Shown in pieces: positions 1-8,818 of a stretch of DNA of 64,000 nucleotides (the first letter of the stretch is position 1; every line of letters begins with the position of its first letter). Origin of the DNA: Apostichopus japonicus (taxonomy: Eukaryota > Echinodermata > Holothuroidea > Aspidochirotida > Stichopodidae); assembly GCF_037975245.1 (NCBI RefSeq), contig NC_092573.1:8772501-8836500 (forward strand). The letters are read 5' to 3'. Both the position numbers and the translations under genes were made by a program. The notes under the pieces were generated by a model that did not search any database, was not told the origin of the DNA, and saw only the letters and a list, made by a program, of their open reading frames with translations.

Positions 1-291
1 TATGAATAGATAAAGTAAGGTAAAAATGGTTAGAAAATTTGTTATATACAATCTGACAATAAACTGTATAAGAAAAAAAAGAAAAAAAAAAAGAAAATGG
101 GAAATCGAAAATTATACAAACATATTCTTAAAATTTAAAATATATAAATGTGAAAAATATTAAATCTTAAAAGCGCTATAAACGCAAAATGGAAAATGCG
201 TTGTAATAATGTGACAATATATAGTATAGAAAGCACAGTAAATGGAATGCAGATCTAAATAGAAATGTTTTGACTAGTTTTTTAAATTCAT
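1..291. other. AT-rich flank downstream of decayed LINE
   Basis: AT-rich sequence with A-runs near position 70. No coding potential is seen. It may contain the 3' untranslated part of the minus-strand LINE that follows. Confidence 0.4.
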
Positions 292-1662
292 TTATATTTT
301 TGGCTCACTAAGCTTCCTCCGATAAACTGTTCCATAATGTCGCATATGAGTAATCGAAACACCTGTTTCCGTATGTAGAAGTTTTAATGACAGGTTGGTA
401 AGTAGGGACTTGGATTCTGAGCGAAGAGATCGAGTAGGCTTGTATTTATGTATTAATTCAGAGAGGTAGATAGGGGCTAAACGATTAAGTGACTTATATG
501 TATATAACAGAATCTTATAATTGACCCTGCAATGAATCGGCAACCAATGTAAGTCACGTTATACAGGTGTAATATGCTCATGTCTACGAGTGGGACTTAC
601 AAGCCGTGCAGCGCGATTCTGAACTCGCTGAAGGCGATCGGTCAGCTTGTGAGGCAGGCCATTGCAGTAATCCAGTTTTGATGTCACAAGGGCATGGATT
701 AAAGTCTTACACGCATCATCTGAGATATACCTTCTAATTTTGCCAATAATTCGGATCTGCCAGTAACAGGACTTACAGATAGAGTCAACTTGATCACCAA
801 TGGTAAGATTGTGATCAAGATATACACCTAAATTCTTTACTTTAGGAACTGAACATATGGTGTGAGGTCGCATTGTCAATTGACAAACAAGTCTTGATTA
901 GCATTACCCCTAACATTTTTGTGAAAATACAATGAACTCGGTTTTGTCCTGATTAAGTTTCAAACAATTAACCCGCATCCACCTGACTATGTCTGAAAGA
1001 CATGCTTGGAGTTTTAAAGATACATCATTCCAGGACTCAAGGGCACCAGAATTCAAGTACAATTGCGAATCATCAGCATAACAATGATGGTTCATGTTAT
1101 GGCGCTGAATTATTTCTCCAACTGGACGGGTAAACATACAATATATCAAAGGACCAAGTACAGATCCCTGTGGCACCCAAAACTTAGCTGTTTCTCATCA
1201 AATATAACATTATCAATTTGTAAACATTGCATTCTGTCCTTAAATTAGGACTTAAACCATTTTAATGAGTTTGACGCAATACCAAAATTATGTTGGAGGC
1301 GATTAAATAAGATCGAAGGCTGCCGATAGGTCAAACATGACCATCATTGTTTGGGACCTCTTATCAAGCGCTGCAGCAATATCGTTATGTACTCTTAGTA
1401 AAGCTGAATCAGTTGAATGGTACTGGCGATATGTGACTTTGAAGGCGTACTGCAACAACTTTTTTTTCTAAAAGTTTGGATATAAAAGTTAAATTTGATA
1501 CAGGTCGGTAGTTTTTAAACACTTCTTTATTCATTCCAGGCTTTTTGCAGTGGTTTAACAATAGAACGCTTAAAACAAGACGGCACCTTTGATCCAATGA
1601 GTGATTGGTTTATGATGGCGTTTATAATTGGCAGGAAACTTGAGGATGGATCAGTGTGTTAG
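292..1662 (-). mobile_element. Decayed L2/CR1-group LINE, reverse transcriptase part
   Basis: Read on the minus strand from about 1660 down to 292, broken frames follow the order of a non-LTR reverse transcriptase. The start of the RT domain has NYRPVSNLTF. Next come a DLSAAFD-like block, PQGSVLGPL and YADDSQLY (about 910-1176), then SKLDYCNG and QNRAARLV (559-879) and the C-terminal block LAPIYLSELIHKY (292-543). The blocks match the same parts of the near-intact LINE at 8819-12536, so both belong to the same broad group but are clearly diverged. Frameshifts and stops between blocks make it a dead copy. It has no endonuclease part; the next upstream LINE codons near 1660 run into the repeat block at 1644-1937. 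Confidence 0.85.
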
Positions 1663-1937
1663 GGGTTAGGTTTGATAGTAAACGTTCGGGAATTGTTAAC
1701 GTTACGGGATTCGAACCGAGTATTAAGGAAAGTTGAAGTAGTGGTTTTATTGATTACATATGTGATTACATATGTGGTTACATTGATAAAGTGGTTACAT
1801 CGATTAAATATAGTACTCCAATAATACCGTTGACGGGTTTTATATATATATATTTTACTTTTTCAATTTAATAAGGAAACGTTCGGGAATTGTTAGTCAG
1901 TAGGATGGATCAGTGTTTTAGGGGTTAGGTTTGATAG
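1644..1937. repeat. Nested direct repeats around a short insertion
   Basis: A 35-bp sequence at 1644-1678 recurs at 1903-1937 with one mismatch. Just inside, a 19-bp sequence starting AAACGTTCGGGAATT at 1680-1698 recurs exactly at 1877-1895. The order is A-B-core-B-A, all in direct orientation. The core holds a tRNA B-box-like GGGATTCGAACC (minus sense), CATATGTG repeats and a short TA run. Confidence 0.8.
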
Positions 1938-2013
1938 GTTTTTATGAAGACCGATTCCTCTGTGTTTGTAAAATAATATAGCTTCCATTGTATGCGTAAA
2001 CGCCTAAAGTAGT

Positions 2014-2376
2014 GTTGCCCAACTGCCATTTCGACCAACCTTACCATTTCGCCCAACCTTGTTGGTCATTTCGCCCAACCGCGCATTGCCTAAGGCAGTG
2101 TAATCCTCCCATTATACCTGAAATAACTGCTGAGACTCCGATCGACATCGAACAGACATCACTTTATTTACCTACCAATAATATAACCGAAATTGAATCA
2201 TATTGAACTAGTGAAATAGAAAAAGTGATATTATTCTGACTGACTATGAGTTAAAAAATGGTTGGTTCAAATGACCAACACGGTTGGGCGAAATGACCAT
2301 GCTGGTTGGGCGAAATGACCATGCTAGTTGGGCGAAATGGCAGTTAGGCGAAATGGTTGTTGGGCGAAGTGACCAG
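2014..2376. mobile_element. Foldback element with minisatellite arms (TU-like)
   Basis: The left arm (about 2014-2091) repeats a unit like TTTCGCCCAACC. The right arm (about 2259-2376) repeats the reverse complement, GGTTGGGCGAAATGACC, several times with a period near 22 bp. The arms enclose about 170 bp of unrelated sequence. Inverted arms built of short tandem repeats are the hallmark of foldback elements such as Drosophila FB and sea urchin TU elements. No transposase is present. Target duplications are not clear. Confidence 0.65.
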
Positions 2377-2860
2377 AAAGCAATAATACTACATTTGCTC
2401 TGTAAAATGGTGATAACTTTTCTTAAAATCTCTTGGTGTTGAGCTAAAACACTTGCAACCTCTGACAGCTGACATTGAGGAGCAGCTTGGCTTGGGAAGA
2501 AAGTAGCACCCAACCAAAATAATCCTCTCTGGGCGTATGACTTACATACTTAAAACCCAACTTACTTAACAAGTTCATAGTATAAACCCTTATTTAAAGT
2601 ATGCGCAGTTATAGCAGATAAGGAAAGAGCGTTTAAGGTTTACTTATACAACAATTAAGGAAAGAAAGAACAAACTTTGGCCTAGTTTTATGTGACGAAC
2701 TAGTAACAGTGGGAAAAGGCAGTATGGGGACAAATAATTACAAAGCCTTGGGCCTCATTATGCACAACCTCATGAATATGAATAACTTCCACCAGGACGC
2801 AGCCAGAAACAATGAATAAAGATGAGGAACTCAAACTTCAGTACACTACAATCATAAGCT
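2377..2860. other. Intergenic, nothing recognised
   Basis: No coding region, RNA gene or clear repeat seen. Confidence 0.4.
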
Positions 2861-3315
2861 AAACAAATTTAAAAGTTCATTGCAACGATAACGACAGCTT
2901 TGATGATCGAGCAATAGTCTAATATTGTACCAGAATTGTGCACATAATATGCTTTTAGACTAGACGTGGTTTTCTTCAAATGCTATCATAAAACACAGCA
3001 AAGAAATGTATTTTTCGATAACGGTATACATGATAACTATGTGATAACTTTCACTTTGCAATGAGGTGTTGCCGCCTCATTCTATCATGGGCCGGTTGCT
3101 ACACTTCATGTATAATAGCTTCCTGTGGCATAGTTGATACTAAATACTTAACTTTGTCCTACTTTATTATAATAACATCAGCATTAAAAAATGTTTACAT
3201 TGTTAACGTTAAGCAATTTTGAATGTGCTTTTTCGCAAGGTTAACTTATATATCAAAAAGGTGTGTTTGTATCTTGGAATGGGGAAGGAGGGGGAGGGCA
3301 GGGATGGGCAGAAAC
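2860..3315. repeat. Low-copy duplicated segment, left part (copy 1)
   Basis: This stretch aligns over its length with 46255-46655, with small indels and substitutions. It resumes at about 6784, so copy 1 is split by the plus-strand LINE. Shared landmarks are AACGACAGCTTTGATGATCG and CGATAACGGTATACATGATA. See the entry at 46255-47960 for copy 2. Confidence 0.85.
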
Positions 3316-3540
3316 CAGTGACCACTTTGAGGATCCTCACCAGGCGACTTTTAATTTTGAAGCTGCTACGGGAGCTCAGATATCTTAAAGTGTTTTACTA
3401 TTATATCTCAAAATTGTGTTTTTATTTAATTTCCCCAGTTCTCCCAAAGGTGTGTACTTCTTATCTAAGATTTTTGATGGACAGGGATTGTTTCAAGTTC
3501 TAAAAAGACGATTGTTATTTCCAATTTACTTCTATACGAC

Positions 3541-4100
3541 TTAGTCAAATAGAAACTACTCAGTCAAATAGAGAAAGAACTGGAAAAAATAGAGGGCGTA
3601 TCTTTGATTTGGAAAACAAAACTGATAATCTTAAGGTAGAGAACGATCAACTCAGAAAAACCATCACGGCTTGACAAACAGAGAACGACACTCTACGCAT
3701 AAAGTAAATGAAATAGATTAATACTCCCGACGAAATTGTGTCAGAGTGTTCGGCATAACTGAGACGTTGGAAGAAAACGTCACTTACAAAATTATGACCC
3801 TGGCCAAGGAGAAACTTCAAGTAAACCTTCAAACAGAACACATCGATCGGTGTCACAGAGTCGGGGCGAAATCTGTTGGACGACCGAGGGGGTCACTATC
3901 AAGGGTAACTCTTATCAAATCAGATCATAATTCCTATACAGTCGTAAAAATTAAAACACCGGAATAGTCATCAAGGATGATCTAATTTATATCAATCAAT
4001 CCCTGATAAATGCAGCCCAGGAGCACAAATCTACATCTAGTGCCTGGACAATTGAGGGGAATGTATCAGTCTCCATTAATAGGTGGCAGAAGTGTCGTTA
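3541..4100 (+). pseudogene. LINE ORF1 remnant (coiled coil plus RRM-like domain)
   Basis: The first part is rich in E, K, N and L and reads as a coiled coil. The next part reads RVFGITETLEENVTY, then LAKEKLQVNL and IDRCHRVG, then GTGIVIKDDL in another frame. This order is typical of the RNA-binding ORF1 proteins of L1-like and CR1/Jockey-like LINEs, where the coiled coil makes trimers and the RRM-like core and C-terminal domain bind element RNA. At least two frame changes and an in-frame stop break it. The longest intact stretch is 3746-3967. Confidence 0.7.
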
Positions 4101-4367
4101 AACGAATAAAAAATCTATCGGACCTACAGAAATTGTAATTATCATTACCATATCGTTGATGGCAGCGTTTTACCACTTTAACCTATCAATTGTTCATTAA
4201 CAGCCCTCAACACAGTTGCGTAACACACTGGAATGTAGTCCTTTGATTATACCTTTTTATGGAAAGGTGACTCGTCGCTGGAATTGTTTCAGTTATAAAC
4301 GGTACTCGAAACGGTTGCGTAACACGTACTGGAATGTAATCCTTTTGTTATACTGTTATATGGAATC

Positions 4368-5102
4368 GTGACTCATCGCTTGTATTGTTTATCTCTCAGT
4401 TACTGTATGTTTGTAGTCATTTTGCATAGTGTTTTTTTTTGCTCTGGACTTACTGGATTTATTAGTGTCGTTACCGTTTTTATTCCCTTTGCTTTTTTTG
4501 TTGTAAGTATTTGTTCTTCTTGTTTAATGTTTGGTACTAATCACACATATATTTCATTAACTGACCTTCTCAACTCAAATAACGTTGACCCTGCTTCTGA
4601 TTTGGGTGCTGCAAGGGGTTTATCTAGTAAATATATAGATAATGATAAAATTGCTGACTATTTTTCAGTAGGTAAACCAAGTGAACATTTGAACTTTCTC
4701 CATGTAAATATTAGGAGTCAAAGTAAAAATTATGAAGTTTTGTTCCAACTTCTTTTTTCATGCAAACACAACTTTTCCATTATTGCTATTTCTGAAACAT
4801 GGCTGCATGCCACTAGTCCCGTTGAGCTATTTGATATACCTGGGTATACTTTTATTCACCGGGACCGAAATTATTCAACCGGTGGAGGAGTGGCTATGTA
4901 TGTCAATGAATTATTTACCTTTTCTGTTTATGATGACATCAGCAGCTCTGTAAATGACAATTTTAATATTACTTGTTTTGAATACATGTTTATTAAATTA
5001 CGCATCTCTAAAACAAAGTCAGTAAATGTAGTGGTTGTATATCGACCACCTAATTTTAGTATTAAACTTGTCTTAAACTTGCTAACACATTTTACACTTT
5101 AG
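4368..5102 (+). pseudogene. LINE ORF2 N-terminus: truncated APE-type endonuclease
   Basis: From about residue 110 the reading frame shows LHVNIRSQ, IAISETWL (catalytic Glu block), GGGVAMYV and VNVVVVYRPPN, the first half of the APE-like endonuclease that nicks target DNA for target-primed reverse transcription. The later catalytic blocks (GDFN and SDH) are missing because of the deletion before 5210. The first 100 or so residues are hydrophobic and probably not part of the original protein. Confidence 0.75.
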
Positions 5103-5209
5103 TTGTCAACATGGGTAATAACTTAGCAACTAAGATTAATGATACAGGTATACATATTGAATTTTTTTTAAAGGGATCTTTTGAATTTTTTTCCTTCTTT
5201 TTCCTACAA

Positions 5210-6500
5210 GCATAGCTGAGATCATCAAAATTGTAAATCATCAGGAAAATAATAAGGCAGCCGGTTTTGATAATATTAAGGTAGTAGTATTATAAAAAAA
5301 GTGTACGGACGAGGTTGGTGAACTCCTTTCCATATCTTCAACCTTTCGCTCAGTTCAGGAGTAGTACCTCAAAATTTAAAAATAGCTGAAGTCCTTCCAC
5401 TAAGGTGATGTTACAGATTAGAAAAATTATAGACCTATTTCTCTTAAACCCTTTCTTTCCAAGATCCTTAAAAAGATAGTTTTTAATCGAGTTTATTCTT
5501 ATCTTCCCAAATATAATATACTTAGTAATAATCAATATGGGTTTCTTCCAAATCATGCAACATATCTGGCGGTTATTGATTTGATCGACAAAGTCGCAAA
5601 TACCTTTAACAATAAACACTTTGGGATTGGATTTATTTTTGGACATGTCAAAGGCATTTGATACCGTAAATCATGACATCCTCTTAAGAAAACTTTTTCA
5701 TCTTGGTATTAGAGGGACTGCTTTAAGTTGGTTTTCTAGCTAACTGAGAAATAGAAAAACAACAGTTTGTAACTTTTAGTCTAACTCTTCTACCATGAAT
5801 TCAATTACATGTGGAGTTCCCCAAGGGTCTGTTCTTGGTCCTCTACTTTTTCTCATCTATATTAATGATATTCAGGCAACTTCAACAATTCTTTCTTTCA
5901 TATTATTTGCCGATGACACATATTTTTTTCAATCACAAACATTTACAACTTGGCTCAGCGATTGTCAATCAGGAACTAAAAAACTTTCTGTTTGGTATCT
6001 TTAAACATTGATAAAACAAACTTTATGATTTTTCGTCCTTACCAAAAAGCGGTCTGTGATATAAATATAAAGATTGATAATCAGCAGATTTGTAATGTTA
6101 GCACTACTAAATTCCTTGGTGTAATAATTGATAATCATATGAATTGGACGCCACATATTCATAAAGTACAAACTTATGTTGCTAGAATTGTAAGTATCAT
6201 GTATAAAATTAAATCATTTATGTATAAAATTAAATCATTTATTCCAAATAATATTCTATTCTCTATTTATGAAACCTTAATAACTCCTCATCTTCATTAT
6301 TGTGCTATTTCCTGGGCAAACTCTTCTCCCAATATAGTAAATTCCCTTTTTCTCCTACAAAAAAAGGAGCTGTTAGAATAATTTGTAATGCATCTTATCG
6401 TGATCATACCTCCCATTTATTTAGAGAGCTTAAGTTACTGAAATTTTTTGACATTTATCATTTTCAGTTGGGTATTTTTATGTTCAAGTGGAATGCTTGC
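5210..6500 (+). pseudogene. LINE ORF2 reverse transcriptase, frameshifted
   Basis: Pieces in all three frames give NYRPISLKPFLSKI, then [28 protein letters not shown] (from 5811), FADDTYFFQ (about 5905) and NIDKTNFMIF, followed by the thumb-like block ending in ITPHLHYC and the C-terminal block with VRIICNASYRDH. Stops and frameshifts occur at least near 5400, 5650, 5740, 6000 and 6380. A 21-bp tandem duplication at 6199-6240 repeats MYKIKSF in frame. Confidence 0.8.
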
Positions 6501-7078
6501 TTCCAACAAAGCCTCGATAAGCTCTGCTTCTGCCAGGTCTCCCCCACATTACATCATTGTATATATCAATTGTTTGATTCCTTTGGAATGTATTGGTATT
6601 GTATATTCAAATGTTATATGTTCACTTTGTTTATGTTGTGGTGAAGTGGAAATAAAATAAATAGTTTTCAAAATAGTTTTCAATATTCTCAACTTTTGAC
6701 TATTTTTAGGAAAAGGCGGCAACTACATGTAAGTGTTGACTCTTTCCTCGAAATTTCGACTTTTTATCTCAAGCTTGTGGCTTCGCATCTTAAACGTTTG
6801 GTGTTTTTCTCAAATTTTTAACTATATCCTCCTATATTATGATACCCTAATTTCGACTTATTCCTTGAAACTGGAACATTGAATCTTACACGTTCGACTA
6901 TTTAATATCAACTTTTCTTGAATTTAGAACTAGAGTAGTATTAAATAAGGCTGGGAGGCTTTTAACAAGGAACTGTACGGTACTAAGTGAAGTGTTCAGT
7001 CATTCAGTGGAACTTTAACATAGCAGTTAAAATCGCGACTTCTTGTAGAAACTTTGACTATATATCAAACCATAAAAA

Positions 7079-7620
7079 TGGAGTGTTAGCTCGGTGGTTA
7101 ACGCCGGTGTCTTTCAATCATATGGTCCCGAGTTCGAGTCACTTCAAGATTAATGTATGTCGTTTAGTTACAGAGTTGTTGACAATTGACAATTGACAAT
7201 TGACAATGACAATTGACAATGACAAGGCGGAGTGTATAGCCTAGTGGTTAACGCCGGCGTCTCCCAGTCATGAGATCCCCGGTTCGATTCCCCGCCGACA
7301 GCAATGTGTGTCGTCTGGCAAGGGTGTTGTTCAATAACAACTTCCTGACATGGACGTTAAATGGATGTGTGCCGAGAGATTGGCTTCGGTCAGCTTGCGA
7401 GTCTACAAGCCTCCATGGCTTCTTTCGCGAGTTCCTGCTTGCGGGAAGATCACATATACATACATACATACATACAATTCATAACCATGGACCTTAAATA
7501 TGAATCTAAGAGACTGACTTCCGTCAGCTTGCGGCTTTGATAAGCCAATGAGGCTTCTTCGCGAGTACCTGCTTACTAATCTAAAATGATCTAAAATACA
7601 TACAATACATACATAAAAAG
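7079..7620 (+). mobile_element. tRNA-derived SINE, interrupted by a second SINE
   Basis: The head has an A-box-like TAGCTCGGTGGTTAACGC and a B-box-like GAGTTCGAGTC. The body holds GTCAGCTTGCGG and GGCTTCTTCGCGAGTACC, and the tail holds ATACATACATA. The uninterrupted relative is at 46962-47213. Between 7176 and 7480 another member of the same family has been inserted within TTGACAA repeats. Confidence 0.75.
7226..7475 (+). mobile_element. tRNA-derived SINE inserted within a SINE
   Basis: The tRNA-like head has A box TAGCCTAGTGGTTAACGC and B box GGTTCGATTCC. A central domain shares GTCAGCTTGCGAG and GGCTTCTTTCGCGAGTTCC with the host SINE, and the tail is (CATA)n. It is flanked on the left by ACAATTGACAA-type repeats and on the right by CAATTCATAACC. 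Transcription would be from the internal pol III promoter; mobility would depend on a partner LINE. Confidence 0.8.
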
Positions 7621-7867
7621 AAATTTACCGTTGATTCCCTGGTATTCTCTTTTAGAAGTACAATAAATTGATCCATATGTAACCAATCAATGTAAGGACT
7701 ACGTAAAGGAAATAAATATATCTGCATGTGTGTTGATTAATTAATTTACTTACTAATTATTTTTATGCTGTTTTCTGCTGTTAATCGCTAGTATTGTTAC
7801 AGTTAGTGTGATTCAACGTGGAAGAAACTCTAGTTGCAAATGTCAGAGATCTGAAATTAGTCAGTTC

Positions 7868-7981
7868 TATATAAATGGCGTTCTGTACACTGAGCCCAGT
7901 CCGTCATTGCTCAACAGAGAATAACATCAACAGGCGTCATCATGTCTTCACTTCATTTGAAACAAAGCCTAATTATAACAC
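7868..7981 (+). promoter_or_regulatory. Candidate TATA promoter and leader, one of two copies
   Basis: TATATAAA at 7868-7875 lies about 66 bp before an ATG at 7942 in the sequence GTCATCATGTCTTC. A 64-codon frame follows. The paralogous stretch near 47446 lacks about ten bases covering the TATA box, and its frame stops after five codons. The product, if any, is not recognised, and the frame runs into old LINE sequence. Confidence 0.3.
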
Positions 7982-8052
7982 CAACTGCCGTATTGTTTAT
8001 TAAGCATTTTCGAGGACCTATCAAATATTCACGTTTTTACATCACAGCTGGA

Positions 8053-8808
8053 AAATACATACGAAAGAGACAATGGCTTAAAACACAACATGGAACAATC
8101 AATGAAATAAAATTGAGAGCATCAGTAATTAGTTAAAGTCCTGGATAAAACGTTTCAAGGTATTCATGGAGTTGGCATTTTTACACTACCTTGAGTACTC
8201 GTTTCACTCCTTAGCATCAACATATAAAAATGTTTTCTGATGACACTGGGTATTTCCACCCTCTCAGAATAAATTATTTCGTGTGGTGGACCTTATCGGA
8301 AGTGGTTATGCACATTATTCGTGTGACGGAACATGTCCACAAGGTATTGTGAAGCCAGATCATTTAAATACCATTTTAAACGTTTCTCGAGTGGAGGACC
8401 TGTTCACAGTTGAAAAGTTCTTTAGATCTATATATAATCAAATGTTGCATTGAGAATAAATCTTGCTGCGGCTTTCGGTAGACGACTAAGTCTCTGAGAA
8501 CAATTACGGTATTAGTCATACCCCATATTGAACTACAATACTCCATAGGTCAGATATACCCATTATAATATAGAATACAAGTTTACGTCGCAGTAAGGTC
8601 AATCTACTGGAAACGAGCTTGCAAACAGAATCGACTTGTTCATTCCAAGAAAATTCATATTTCGATTTGTACGACCAAATCTTTTCACAGCGTACACTCT
8701 CAATAAAAGAATCTTTGACGGCAATAATTAATGAAATCATTTTGAATGGATTTCAGCCTTTGTCTTGAACCAATTAACATGGTTTTAGTTTTATTTCTAT
8801 TTATTTTC
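8053..8808 (-). mobile_element. Old Jockey/CR1-group LINE, 3' half (split)
   Basis: On the minus strand from 8808 downwards the frames read KTKTMLIGSRQRL, then WNEQVDSVCKLVSSRLTLLRR (its first 20 residues are within 8516-8740), then LSRLPKAAARFILNA and a C-terminal block. This is the RT C-terminus of a LINE. The upstream half of the same copy lies at 12547-12780, separated by the young LINE. Confidence 0.8.
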
Positions 8809-8818
8809 TATTTAAAAC
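8809..8818. repeat. Target-site duplication, left copy
   Basis: TATTTAAAAC here is repeated exactly at 12537-12546. The two copies bracket the young LINE. Confidence 0.85.

Larger units (their letters stand above)
3500..6662 (+). mobile_element. CR1/Jockey-group LINE with ORF1 and deleted ORF2
   Basis: A plus-strand non-LTR retrotransposon, about 3.2 kb, inactive. ORF1 remains cover about 3540-4100. ORF2 endonuclease and RT parts lie at 4690-5100 and 5210-6500. The element ends in AAATAAAATAAATAG near 6660 followed by a short duplicated AAATAGTTTTC. The matching segment at 46.6 kb lacks the whole block, which shows this is an insertion. Only about 110 bp separate the endonuclease from the RT, where family members have hundreds of codons, so the C-terminal half of the endonuclease was deleted. 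Clean target duplications were not found. Confidence 0.8.
6784..8053. repeat. Low-copy duplicated segment, right part (copy 1)
   Basis: Aligns with 46664-47955. Differences include an extra SINE in this copy (7226-7475), a 315-bp insertion in the other copy (47534-47848) and a small indel at a TATA-like site. The match stops at about 8053, where the 3' end of an old minus-strand LINE begins. Confidence 0.85.

Noticed and set aside
3219-3503. 94-residue frame
   Set aside because: Starts in the duplicated segment and runs over the junction with the inserted block; the frame is not kept in the other copy.
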